In this document: positions 41,499 through 54,500 of the stretch, piece by piece | How positions within the stretch are numbered: the first letter of the stretch is position 1 | How the letters are laid out: each line of letters begins with the position of its first letter | Source: Methanogenium sp. S4BF | GTDB taxonomy: Archaea > Halobacteriota > Methanomicrobia > Methanomicrobiales > Methanomicrobiaceae | Reading direction: 5' to 3' | Assembly (NCBI RefSeq): GCF_029633965.1 | Contig: NZ_CP091277.1 | Location: 1,175,940 to 1,239,939 of the forward strand | DNA: 64,000 bases | Translations under genes and position numbers: made by a program | Notes under the pieces: model-generated | The model's input: only the letters and a program-made list of their open reading frames with translations | The model's database searches: none | Told to the model about the DNA's origin: nothing

Positions 41499-42380
41499 TC
41501 ACTCCACCGTCACCGTCCGCTCCGGCGTCCATGCCGGATCGACAAAACTCAGAATCACGGCCACCGTATCCCCGGCATTCCGGTATCCCTTCACCTGGTC
41601 CGGCGCGATGTATGCAGCACTCCCTGCAGGGACACGGATCTCGCTCCCGGCAGGGGTGTATACTTCAATCTCACCTTCAGTCACGTAGATCAGCTCAGAC
41701 GCACCGGCAAGCCGGTTGAAATCCGCAGACCCTCCGGGGAGGATTTCTGCGTATGCGATACTGTAGTCAATCGGGAAGTGCTTCTCAGGCATCAGCACCG
41801 GATTTGCGAGGGTATATATCATCATGTCAGACCCGATGTCCCATTCAATGCCCGCACGGGGATCGGGGATGACAATCGGCATGCCGTCTGTTGCGCCACC
41901 ATCCGTTCCGGGTGTATATGCGGCCAGTTCATCTCCGGACAACTCATTTGCTGCGGAAAACGGCGGCTGAATGACGTCAATATAGCGGAGGGGTACATCT
42001 CCGGTCGCGGTGATTGTCTGCCGGACACCCATCGGCAGGACAACAATCTCCCCATCCCGGGCGGTCACGGTTGTGGCATCGCAGTGGATCTCCGCTTCAC
42101 CTCCAATCACACAGACCATCTCTGACGTTTCTAAAAGCCGATGGGGGAGTGTCCCGTTGCCCGGCGGAAGGGTAACAAGTCCCATGCTGTAGTGAATTGT
42201 TATATCCGGCGTCTCCTCGCCGATGATGCCGGCATAGTGTCCCTGCCCGTCAAAGATGGAGAAACCGTCTGCCGGGGTCAGGAGTTGGATGCCCTCGTCC
42301 TCTGCCGGTGACGGACTCTGTGTCAGGCACCCGGCTGAGATGACCATGCAGATGAAGATGAGAAGTATGGCCCTGCGCAT
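41499..42380 (-). CDS. Lipoprotein with two cupin domains
   Basis: The protein is 293 residues from ATG 42380 (MRRAILLIFICMVISAGC), chosen because the lipoprotein signal and lipobox begin there; the frame upstream to 42503 is Pro-rich and unlikely to be coding. Two cupin barrels follow: about 60-150 (LPPGNGTLPHRLLETSEMVC, GEAEIHCDA) and 190-290 (LPGGSADFNRLAGASELIYV, GEIEVYTPAGSEIRVPAG). Metal-binding His residues are only partly kept, so it may bind a small molecule rather than catalyse. It would sit on the outer face of the membrane. Confidence 0.8.
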   Translation of the reverse strand: MRRAILLIFICMVISAGCLTQSPSPAEDEGIQLLTPADGFSIFDGQGHYAGIIGEETPDITIHYSMGLVTLPPGNGTLPHRLLETSEMVCVIGGEAEIHCDATTVTARDGEIVVLPMGVRQTITATGDVPLRYIDVIQPPFSAANELSGDELAAYTPGTDGGATDGMPIVIPDPRAGIEWDIGSDMMIYTLANPVLMPEKHFPIDYSIAYAEILPGGSADFNRLAGASELIYVTEGEIEVYTPAGSEIRVPAGSAAYIAPDQVKGYRNAGDTVAVILSFVDPAWTPERTVTVE

Positions 42381-42514
42381 GAATAGTGAATCTGCGGGAG
42401 ATGACATAAATCCAGTTATCTGTGGGGGAAAAGGGGCCGGAGGGGGACGAAAGACCACCGGGAAAGGTGACAGGAATCGGATGATGATCCGTGGCCGGTT
42501 CATTCATCGACGAC

Positions 42515-42521
42515 AAAAAAA
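42515..42521 (-). terminator. T7 tract downstream of the giant surface-protein gene
   Basis: Seven A residues on the plus strand are T7 in the minus-strand transcript, about 45 bp after the stop codon at 42565. Confidence 0.45.
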
Positions 42522-42564
42522 GGAGATATGATAGCCGGAAATACTCATTTGGAGAGTTCTCTTT

Positions 42565-45500
42565 TTATTCTTCCTTTCTCCTGCGAATTGCCAGATATCC
42601 CACCACAGCAAGTGCAGCGATTAAAATACCCCAGAGCCAGATTGCAGACCCGTCCGGTGAACCGGATGGTGGTTTGGTCATGTCCGGCAGAGGCACTTCA
42701 GGTGCCGCTTCTGCGAAGAGGGCCCAGGTGCTGAAGTGACTGACCTGAATGGTGATGGTTCTCTCGTTAGCATCCGCCGTTCCTGGGACACGCTCCCATG
42801 CTCCGCTCGTGCTGTTGAACCATCCGGCTTCTGCCCGGTTGCCGTATCTCTCCCATTCATCCTCTGAAAGCACAAATGTCAGAGTAATTGCGGGTGAAAA
42901 GGACACGCCGTCAGGACTGCAGTCGAAGGCATAGAGTGCCCGTGGATGCTCAAGGTGCCCTATATCTCCGGGTGACGGGACGGAAGTGACCGGCACAGCG
43001 ACAATGCGGATGGTTTCCTGCAGCATGCCGGAGCCATCCCGTGCCACCACACCGGCATCGATAGTGAGGTATCCGGCCAGATCATCCGCCCAGATGGTCA
43101 CCGTTCGTTCAACGGCACCGTCAGGGCCTGCCGGAAGCCGGGCAGTTCCGATAAACTCAGTGGGTGCCACTGCCGGTGTGGGATTCACGGTCACAGCAGC
43201 CGTCGGCGTTGGTCGGGCCGTGGTCGCCACCGGTGTCGACAGGGGAGTCGGGGTAGGCGTCGGTGTCACAAACGGTGTCGGATCATCACTGTCTCCGCCA
43301 TCCGTATGGATGGTGACGATGACAAACCGCACCTTTTCCTCAGTAATACTGCCATACGCATTCGTCGCGGTCAGTGAGACCGCGTATGCTCCCGCACGCT
43401 CGTAGGTGTGCACCGGATGCTGCTTCGTCGAAGTCGCTCCGTCACCGAAGTCCCAGAGCCAGGCCGTCGGACTGCTGGTGGTCCGGTCAGTGAACGTGAC
43501 GGTAAGCGGGGCATACCCCGTATTCTGGCTGGCACTGAAGTCAACCGTCATCGGGTTGGTGACGGTGATGTATCCCGCCTCTTCTGCCGTATCCGTACCC
43601 ACCGGATTGGTGATGGTGAGGGCGACATCATAGACGCCGGCCGCAGCGTAGGTATGTACCGGGTTCTGCTCTGTCGAAGTAGTCCCGTCACCGAAGTTCC
43701 AGGCCCAGGTTTCGGGATAGCCATCCGAATAGTCATAGAACTGCACCATAAGAGGAGCAGGCCCTTCGACCGGAGTGGCGGAGAACTTCGCCGCAGGGCC
43801 CTCATTCAGGGCGAACGCGACGAGTGCCTTGAAGGAGAACCCGTCCGGCGAGAGGGCGGTGAAGGTGTAGATGCCGTCTGCGTAGGTGTAGGTTGTCTCA
43901 AGGTGGGAGACCACCCCCTCATGGGAGAGGCTCAGAACGGTGAAGTTGTCCGCCCCGCCCCAGGCGTCCACATATGCGGCAGATGCACTCATCACGATGA
44001 TTGCATCGGAGACGTTAATTCCACCGAATGCGGATTTGTTAATTTCCATGGTGTAGGCCACTTCTTCGAGTTCGGCACCCATATCACCAAGGACACCGAG
44101 CTGGAAGAGCCGGCCCATCGTCTCGTTCACGGCGCCACGGGTGATCGTGACGTCGAGCCGGGTGTCGGGGTTCGTCAGGCCGGAGAGGGACCCGGAGATG
44201 TTCGCGCTGATGCCGGTGGTGACCGCACCCACATCCCCACTGAGGTTGACGGCGTTCGTAATGTTGCCAATCGACGCACCGGTGCAGTTGCCCGTCCACT
44301 CCGAGGATATGTTCTGCAGACCGGTGGTCCGGATGGTGATGTCAATGCCCGGATTGCGGACAAGGATGGTCGTGTTGCCATTCGTGATGGTGGCATTCCG
44401 GTTCTCGGTGATATTGATGGAAACGTGCTGCGTCACATCGTCAAAGGTCATGTTTGCGACGGTGGCAGGCAGGGTGTCATTGAGGGCGGTCGCGACTGGT
44501 GTGATGGTGATGTAGCCGGGACGCATGTCGTCGAACCGGTAGGTGGTATTGGTCCGCGTCCACTGCGGGTTGACGAGCCGGAGTTCGCGTTCACAGGGCA
44601 GGCCGTTCGAGTGCACCTGCATATCGATGAGGGAGACTGCCTCCTCGCTCGTGATTGCGTCCGGTGCCGCCGCACTAACCTGGAGCCAGCCGTTTTCATT
44701 CCGGACATCGGAGGAGATAATCAGTCCCGGAATGGTCGCATTCGCCCGGATGTCTGTCACGGTCACGACCGTCCGGTTGAACTCCATGATGAACGAGAGG
44801 TTGGTGACCCCATTGAGCCCCGCTGCAGTGATGGTCAGATATTTCGAAGATTCGACGGGGAGAGCACCGGAGGGTGCATCCACGGCGGTGCGGGCCTCGA
44901 CTGCAATGGCACCGTCTTCCCGGACAACCGGGCATGTGTGATCGATGGCATACACGAATGCGTCCATGATGGAGAGGGGTGCGGTCTGCCGGAGGCCTTC
45001 AATCTCCGGTGCGGACCGGAAGGTGATGTTTGCAACTGCGGCAGCGCCTTCGAATGTGATGCCGGCGTCATCCGTGATGACGATGGCGACAAAGCCACCT
45101 GTGTTGTCGATGGTGGCACCGAAGGCCGCACCCCCGGTGAGGGGTGCCGGGGCGGCACTCTCCACGGTGATGAGTGACGGGTCATAGGCGATGGTGAAGG
45201 TGAGGTTTGTTACGTTATCCAGCCCCGTGGCGCTCACCAGGAATCCGGCACTCTCGTTTGCGGGCAGTCTGCCTTCCGGAGCGATGAGGGTGACGGCGGG
45301 CGTGCTGCTCACGCAGATGTAGTCCTCGCGGGTGCGGGTGTTCGTGCCGTATTCGTTGCCGACGGTGAGGCTGACCGTGTATGTTCCTTCTTCTGTGTAG
45401 CTGTGAACCGGATTCTGCTCTGCTGAAGTGGTGCCGTCACCGAATGACCAGTTCCAGGTCTCCGGCCCGCCGGTGGAGGTGTCGGTGAAGGTGACCTGAA

Positions 45501-48500
45501 GCGGTGCATCACCCGTCAGGGGTGCTGCGGTAAAGGAGCCGACCGGAGCGGTTCCCACCGGGGTAAGGGTGAACGCAGCCTCGGCGGTTGCGTCCGCGGT
45601 GACCTGAATGGTCCGAACAGGGGTGGGATTATACCCTGATTTCTCTACGGCGACCGTGTGGCTGCCAACGGGGATGTCGGGGAGTGTGCTGTTTGTCAGA
45701 ACGGTGGTGTTGCAGCCGTCCAGCCAGATCCAGGCATCGTCCGGCGATGAAGTCACATGGATGGCACCGCTCTCCTGCGACAGGGCGAAGAAGACGTCGC
45801 TTTCCTCATCCGGCACAACCGTTACGCTCCGGTTTGTCGGGCGGATGTAGCCAGACTTCTCGATGGTGACGGTGTGGATCCCCGCGGCGATGCCGGTGAG
45901 GGTGGTGTTTGTGAGCCGGCCGGTGTTCTCGCCGTCCAGCCAGATGGTGGCATTCGCCGGGCTGGAGCTGACACGGATTGAACCGGGGTGTGATACGAGG
46001 GTGAATTCCACCGTTTCGATGGTGCCGGTCGTCACTGTTGCAATGCCCGTTGCGGGTGCGTACCCGTCCTTCTCAACGGTCACATTATACGTGCCCACCG
46101 GCTGGTCCGTGAAGGTGAAGTTCGTCAGTTCACCTGTCGCGGTGCCGTTCAGGGAGATGCGTGCACCGGAAGGCATGGAATTCACCTGTAAGGTGCCCGT
46201 CTGGCTGGTGAGGACGAAGCTCACGAGCTCGGTCTCGTCCGGTGTTACCGTGACAATCTGACTTGCAGTGTCATACCCAGCCCTGACCACCGTCACATTG
46301 TATTCACCAACCGGCTTGGTATCGAAGGTGAAGTTCGTCAGTTCACCTGTTGCTACATTATTCAGGTAGATGCTTGCTCCTGCAGGTGTGGAATTGACCT
46401 GCAGCGTGCCGGTCTGACCTATAAGGGTGAAGTCCACCAGTTCTGTGGCATCCTTTGTCAGGGTAACGGTTTCGGTCTGGGTGTCATACCCGTCCTTCAC
46501 GACGGTCACATTGTACTCGCCGACCGGCTTGTCCGCAAAGATGAAGTTCGTGAATTCGCCCGTGGCATCCCCGTTCAGGTAGATGCTCGCATTCGTCGGA
46601 GTGGAGTTCACCTGCAGCGTCCCGACCTGCTGCACCAGCGTGAAATCAACCACTTCGGTGGCATCCTTTGTAAGTGTGACCGTCTCCGTCTGGCTGTCAT
46701 ACCCGTCCTTCACGACCGTTACGTTGTACTCGCCAACCGGCTTGTTATCGAAGGTGAAGTTCGTGAGTTTGCCCGTGGCATCCCCGTTCAGGTAGATGCT
46801 TGCGTTCGTTGGCGTTGAATTTACCTGCAGCGTGCCCGTCTGACCTATAAGAGTGAAGTCCACCAGTTCAGTGGCACCCTTCGTCAAAGTGACCGTCTCC
46901 GTCTGGGTGTCATACCCGTTCTTCACGACTGTCACATTGTACTCGCCAACCGGCTTGTCCGTGAAGGTAAAGTTCGTCAATTCGCCCGTGGCATCCCCGT
47001 TCAGGTAGATACTGGCGTTTGTTGGTGTGGAATTGACCTGCAGCGTACCCGTCTGACCTACAAGGGTGAAGTCCACCAGTTCTGTCGCATCCTTCGTCAG
47101 GGTAACCGTCTTCGTCTGGGTGTCATACCCGTTCTTCACGACTGTCACATTGTACTCGCCAACCGGCTTGTCCGCAAAGGTGAAGTTCGTCAGTTCACCT
47201 GTCGAAACATCGTTCAGGTAGATGCTGGCATTTGTTGGTGTTGAATTCACCTGCAACGTTCCAACCTGCTGCACCAGCGTAAAGGAGACATAGTCGGTAG
47301 CGTCCTTCGTTAAAGTGACCGTCTCGGTCTGGGGGTCATACCCGTCCTTGACCACTGTCACATTGTACTCGCCAACCGGCTTGTTCGCAAAACTGAAGTT
47401 CGTGAATTCGCCCGTCGCCACATCGTTCAGGTAGATGCTTGCTCCTGCAGGTGTGGAATTGACCTGCAGCGTACCCGTCTGACCTACAAGGGTGAAGTCC
47501 ACCAGTTCTGTCGCATCCTTCGTCAGGGTAACCGTCTTCGTCTGGGTGTCATACCCGTTCTTCACGACTGTCACATTGTACTCGCCAACCGGCTTGTCCG
47601 CAAAGGTGAAGTTCGTCAGTTCACCTGTCGAAACATCGTTCAGGTAGATGCTGGCATTTGTTGGTGTTGAATTCACCTGCAACGTTCCAACCTGCTGCAC
47701 CAGCGTAAAGGAGACATAGTCGGTAGCGTCCTTCGTTAAAGTGACCGTCTCGGTCTGGGGGTCATACCCGTCCTTGACCACTGTCACATTGTACTCGCCA
47801 ACCGGCTTGTTCGCAAAACTGAAGTTCGTGAATTCGCCCGTCGCCACATCGTTCAGGTAGATGCTTGCTCCTGCAGGTGTGGAATTGACCTGCAGCGTGC
47901 CGGTCTGACCTATAAGGGTAAAGTCCACCAGTTCTGTGGCATCCTTTGTCAGGGTAACGGTTTCGGTCTGGGGGTCATACCCGTCTTTCACGACTGTCAC
48001 ATTGTACTCGCCAACCGGTTGGTCCGTGAAGGTGAAGTTCGTCAGTTCACCCGTTGCAACTTCATTCAGGTAGATGCTCGCATTCGTCGGGGTGGAGTTC
48101 ACCTGAAGCGTCCCGACCTGCTGCACAAGTGTGAAGGCAACCAGTTCACTCGCATCCTTCGTCAGAGTAACGGTCTCGGTCTGGCTGTCATACCCGTCTT
48201 TCACGACTGTCACATTGTACTCGCCAACCGGTTGGTCCGCAAAGGTGAAGTTCGTGAATTCGCCCGTCGCCACATCGTTCAGCCAGATGCTTGCGTTGGT
48301 CGGAGTTGAATTGACCTGCAGTGTACCAACCTGCTGCACCAGCGTGAAGGCAACCAGTTCACTCCCATCCTTCGTCAGAGTAACGGTCTCGGTCTGGCTG
48401 TCATACCCGTCCTTCACGACTGTTACGTTGTACTCGCCAACCGGTTGGTCCGCAAAGGTGAAGTTCGTGAATTCGCCCGTCGCCACATCGTTCAGCCAGA

Positions 48501-51500
48501 TGCTTGCGTTGGTCGGAGTTGAATTGACCTGCAGCGTCCCGACCTGCTGCACAAGTGTGAAGGCAACCAGTTCAGTCGCACCCTTCGTCAGAGTAACAGT
48601 CCCGGTCTGGCTGTCATACCCGTCCTTCACCACCGTCACATTGTATTCACCGACAGGTTTGCTCGTGAAGGTGAAGTTCGTCAGTTCGCCCGTGGCAACG
48701 TCGTTCAGGTAGATGCTCGCATTCGTCGGAGTGGAGTTCACCTGTAAGGTGCCGACCTGCTGCACCAGCGTGAAGGCAACCAGTTCAGTCGCACCCTTCG
48801 TCAGAGTAACAGTCCCGGTCTGGCTGTCATACCCGTTCTTCACGACTGTCACATTGTACTCGCCAACCGGTTTGCCCGTGAAAGTGAAGTTCGTGAATTC
48901 GCCCGTGGCAACATCGTTCAGGTAGATGCTGGCGTTGGTCGGAGTGGAGTTCACCTGCAGCGTCCCAACCTGCTGCACCAGCGTGAAGTCCACCAGTTCT
49001 GTCGAATCCTTTGTCAGGGTAACGGTCTCGGTCTGGGGGTCATACCCGTCCTTCACGACCGTCACATTGTATTCACCGACAGGCTTGTTATCGAAGGTGA
49101 AGTTCGTCAGTTCGCCCGTCGCAACGTCGTTCAGGTAGATGCTGGCGTTTGTTGGTGTAGAATTCACCTGCAAGGTGCCGACCTGCTGCACCAGCGTGAA
49201 GGAAACCAGTTCTGTCGAATCCTTCGTCAGGGTGACGGTCTCGGTCTGGGTGTCATACCCGTCCCTGACCACCGTCACATTGTACTCGCCGACCGGCTTG
49301 TTATCGAAGGTGAAGTTCGTGAATTCGCCCGTGGCAACATCATTCAGGTAGATGCTGGCGTTCGTCGGAGTGGAGTTCACCTGTAAGGTCCCAACCTGCT
49401 GCACCAGCGTGAAGGAGACAGACTCGGTAGCGTCCTTCGCTAAAGTGACCGTCTCCGTCTGGGTGTCATACCCGTCCTTCACCACCGTCACATTGTATTC
49501 ACCGACCGGCTTGTCCGCAAAGGTGAAGTTCGTAAATTCGCCCGTGGCGACCTCATTCAGCCAGATGCTTGCGTTCGTTGGCGTGGAATTCACCTGTAAG
49601 GTGCCAACCTGCTGCACCAGCGTGAAAGAAACCAGCTCACTCGCACCCTTCGTCATAGTGACGGTCTCGGTCTGGGGGTCATACCCGTCTTTCACGACCG
49701 TAACATTGTATTCACCGACCGGCTTGTTATCGAAGGTGAAGTTCGTGAATTCGCCCGTGGCAACATCATTCAGGTAGATGCTTGCGTTGGTCGGAGTTGA
49801 ATTGACCTGCAGTGTACCAACCTGCTGCACCAGCGTGAAGGCAACCAGTTCACTCCCATCCTTCGTCAGGGTAACAGTCTCGGTCTGGGGGTCATACCCG
49901 TCCTTCACGACCGTAACATTGTATTCACCGACAGGCTTGTCCGTGAAGGTGAAGTTCGTCAGATCACCCGTCACAACATCGTTCAGCCAGATGCTGGCGT
50001 TGGTCGGAGTGGAGTTCACCTGCAGCGTCCCGACCTGCTGCACCAGCGTGAAATCAACCACTTCGGTGGCATCCTTCGTCAGAGTAACGGTCTCGGTCTG
50101 GCTGTCATACCCGTCCTTCACGACTGTTACGTTGTACTCGCCAACCGGCTCGTCCGCAAAGGTGAAGTTCGTCAATTCACCCGTGGCGACCTCATTCAGC
50201 CAAATGCTTGCGTTCGTTGGAGTGGAGTTCACCTGCAGCGTCCCAACCTGCTGCACCAGCGTGAAGGAAACCAGTTCTGTCGAATCCTTTGTCAGGGTGA
50301 CCGTCTCGGTCTGGGTATCATACCCGTCCTTCACGACTGTCACATTGTACTCGCCGACCGGTTTGTCCGCAAAGGTGAAGTTCGTGAATTCGCCCGTCGC
50401 AACTTCATTCAGGTAGATGCTGGCGTTCGTTGGCATAGAGTTCACCTGTAAGGTGCCAACCTGCTGCACCAGCGTGAAGGAAACCAGCTCACTCGCACCC
50501 TTCGTCATAGTGACGGTCTCGGTCTGGGGGTCATACCCGTCTTTCACGACCGTAACATTGTACTCGCCGACCGGTTTGTCCGTGAAGGTGAAGTTCGTCA
50601 ATTCGCCCGTCGCAACGTCGTTCAGGTAGATGCTCGCATTCGTCGGAGTGGAGTTCACCTGCAGCGTCCCGACCTGCTGCACAAGTGTGAAGGCAACCAG
50701 TTCACTCGCATCCTTCGCCAAGGTAACCGTCTTGGTCTGGGTGTCATACCCGTCCTTCACGACTGTCACATTGTACTCGCCAACCGGCTTGTCCGCAAAG
50801 GTGAAGTTCGTCAATTCGCCCGTGGCATCTCCGTTCAGGTAGATGCTGGCATTCGTTGGTGTCGAGTTCACCTGCAACGTTCCAACCTGCTGCACCAGCG
50901 TGAAGGCAACCAGCTCACTCGCATCCTTCGTCAGAGTAACAGTCTCGGTCTGGCTGTCATACCCGTCCTTCACGACTGTCACATTGTACTCGCCAACCGG
51001 CTTGTTCGCAAAGGTGAAGTTCGTCAGTTCACCCGTCGCCACATCGTTCAGCCAGATGCTGGCGTTTGTTGGTGTAGAATTCACCTGCAGCGTCCCGACC
51101 TGCTGCACAAGTGTGAAGGCAACCAGTTCACTCGCATCCTTTGTAAGTGTGACCGTCTCGGTCTGGGAGTCATACCCGTCCTTCACGACTGTTACGTTGT
51201 ACTCGCCAACCGGTTTGTCCGCAAAGGTGAAGTTCGTCAGTTCACCCGTCACAACATCGTTCAGCCAGATGCTGGCGTTCGTCGGAGTGGAGTTCACCTG
51301 CAGCGTCCCGACCTGCTGCACCAGCGTGAAATCAACCACTTCGGTGGCATCCTTCGTCAGGGTGACAGTCTCGGTCTGGGTGTCATACCCGTCCCTGACC
51401 ACCGTCACATTGTACTCGCCAACCGGCTTGTTCGCAAAGGTGAAGTTCGTAAATTCGCCCGTGGCATCCCCATTCAGGTAGATGCTCGCATTCGTTGGGG

Positions 51501-54500
51501 TGGAATTCACCTGCAATATTCCCACCTGCTGCACGAGCGTGAAGGCAACCAGTTCACTCGCATCCTTCGTCAGGGTAACAGTCTCGGTCTGGGTGTCATA
51601 CCCGTCCCTGACCACCGTCACATTGTACTCGCCAACCGGCTTGTTCGCAAAGGTGAAGTTCGTCAGTTCACCCGTGGCATCCCCGTTCAGGTAGATGCTC
51701 GCATTCGTCGGGGTGGAGTTCACCTGCAGCGTCCCGACCTGCTGCACCAGCGTGAAGTCCACCAGTTCTGTCGAATCCTTCGTCAGGGTAACGGTCTCGG
51801 TCTGGGTATCATACCCGTCCCTGACCACCGTGACGTTGTATTCACCAACCGGCTTGTCCGTGAAGGTGAAGTTCGTGAATTCGCCCGTCGCCACATCGTT
51901 CAGGTAGATGCTCGCATTCGTCGGGGTGGAGTTCACCTGCAGCGTCCCGACCTGCTGCACCAGCGTGAAGGAGACATACTCGGTAGCGTCCTTCGTTAAA
52001 GTGACCGTCTCGGTCTGGGAGTCATACCCGTCCCTGGCCACCGTCACATTGTACTCACCGACCGGCTTGTTATCGAAGGTGAAGTTCGTGAATTCGCCCG
52101 TGGCAACATCATTCAGGTAGATGCTGGCGTTCGTCGGAGTGGAGTTCACCTGTAAGGTCCCAACCTGCTGCACCAGCGTGAAGGAGACAGACTCGGTAGC
52201 GTCCTTCGCTAAAGTGACCGTCTCCGTCTGGGTGTCATACCCGTCCTTCACGACCGTAACATTGTATTCACCGACAGGCTTGTCCGTGAAGGTGAAGTTC
52301 GTGAATTCGCCCGTTGCAACTTCATTCAGGTAGATGCTCGCATTGGTCGGAGTCGAATTCACCTGCAGGGTACCGACCTGCTGAACCAGCGTGAAGTCGA
52401 CGAGTTCGGTGGCATCCTTTGTAAGTGTGACCGTCTCGGTCTGGGTGTCATACCCGTCCTTCACGACTGTCACATTGTACTCGCCAACCGGTTTGTTATC
52501 GAAGGTGAAGTTCGTCAGTTCACCCGTCGCAACGTCGTTCAGGTAGATGCTGGCGTTCGTTGGTGTGGAGTTCACCTGCAATGTTCCAACCTGCTGAACC
52601 AGCGTGAAATCAACCACTTCGGTGGCATCCTTCGTCAGAGTAACAGTCTCGGTCTGGGTATCATACCCGTCCTTCACCACCGTCACATTGTATTCACCGA
52701 CCGGCTTGTCCGCAAAGGTGAAGTTCGTCAGTTCGCCCGTGGCATCCCCGTTCAGCCAGATGCTGGCGTTCGTTGGGGTGGAGTTCACCTGCAGCGTCCC
52801 AACCTGCTGCACCAGCGTGAAGGAGACATCCTCAGTCGAGTCCTTCGTGACCGTGGCGACCTCCGTTGCCGGATCGTAGCCATCCAGCTCAACGGTGACG
52901 TTGTAGGTACCCACCGGCTGGTCTGCGAGACTGACGTTTGTGAAGTCACCGGTTGCAGTGCCATTCAGGTAGATCGCTGCCCCCGACGGTGTGGAATTGA
53001 TCTGCAGCGTTCCGACCTGCCGGACGAGGGTGAAACTCACCGTTTCTGTCTGATTTGATGAGACCGTAACGTTCTGGGTTTCTGAATCATACCCACTCAT
53101 TGCAACTGTTACATTGTAGATCCCGGTATCGAGATCGCTCAGGGTCGCATTCGTGACCGAGGCGTTCAGCACCCCGTCAAGGTAGATGCCTGCTCCCGCG
53201 GGCGACGAATTGATCTGCATACCGCCGGTCTGGTGCACGAGGTCGAAGCTGACGAGCGTTGTGGCGTTGTTCGAGACCGTCACTGAATCGTTCACGGCGG
53301 TCTCGAAATCGTCCAGCACCAGCGTGACGTTGTAGATACCGGTATCGAGATCGCTCAGCGTCGCATTCGTGACCGAGGCGTTCAGTACCCCGTCGAGATA
53401 GATGCCTGCTCCCGCGGGCGAGGAATTGATCTGCAGACCGCCCGTCTGGTGCACGAGGTCGAATGAGACCAGGGTTGTCTCATTATACAAGACCGTCACC
53501 GAATCATTCACTACGGTCTCGTAGTCCTCCAGCACCACTGTCACATTATAGGTACCGGTATCAAGACCGCTCAGGGTCGCATTCGTGACCGAAGCGTTCA
53601 ACACCCCGTCGAGATAGATGTTCGCCCCCGCAGGCGAGGAATTGATCTGCAGACCACCGGTCTGGCGCATGAGATCGAAGAAGACAGATGTCGTTTCGTT
53701 GTCTGTCACGGTGACGGACTCATTCACTCCGGTCTGGTAGCCGTCCAGCACCACCGTGACGTTGTATACGCCTTCCGGCATGTCCGGGAAGGTGGCATTG
53801 GTTACCTGTACAGGGTCAACACCATTGAGGATGATGGATCCACCTGCCGGAGCCGAGGTTACCGCAAGGGTGCCGGTGCTATACGGCTGCCACTGGAAGA
53901 TCGGATACTGACTCTTGTGGGTAAACACCCGCCAGATCTTTGTCGAATCGGCACTGGTGCTGATGATACCCGCAGACCAGTTCAGACCGTTATCTTCAGC
54001 ACCGGTCAGGAACGCAATGTCTCTAAACTGCGTCGTGTCGGTAACGAGTGTCCCAAGACCGGAGTCTCCGTTGGTGTGCCGGTAACAATTGGTAAAGGAA
54101 GCAGCATCATTGAACCCAAGGAACCCGCCATCGTTCCCGTTCACCGCAATAGCAGTGCCCGTCGCATAACTGTTTGTGATGGTGGCACTACGCCGGTTCA
54201 GACCGACCAGACCGCCGGCATGAACATTTGCCGCTGACGCATTCCCGGTCGCATAACAATTGACAATGGTCCCGGCGTTCTCGTTCGTTCCGACAAGACC
54301 ACCGACATCGTCAATATCACCGCTGGCATTCCCGGTTGCGTAACAGTTCGCAATGTCGCCATCATTATTCCAGCCGACAAGACCGCCATTCGCATAGTGC
54401 GGTGCATACACATCACCGGTTGCATAACTCCCGGAGATGGAGCCACAGTTCTGCCCAACAAGACCACCTGCGTGTTTGTCAGTGCCGGTCACACCGGTCG

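Noticed and set aside
43408-45177. Long plus-strand open frame (589 codons) opposite the giant gene
   Set aside because: It is antisense to PKD/cohesin-like coding sequence with strong protein-family signal on the minus strand. Its translation has no family resemblance and exists because of the codon bias of the real gene.
48019-52879. Series of evenly spaced plus-strand frames of about 70 codons with near-identical translations
   Set aside because: They are reverse-strand shadows of the 213-bp PEGA repeats, not a small-protein gene family.
45990-53030. CRISPR array suspected from regular repetition
   Set aside because: The period is 213 bp and fully coding, and no short palindromic repeats with unique spacers or cas genes are present.
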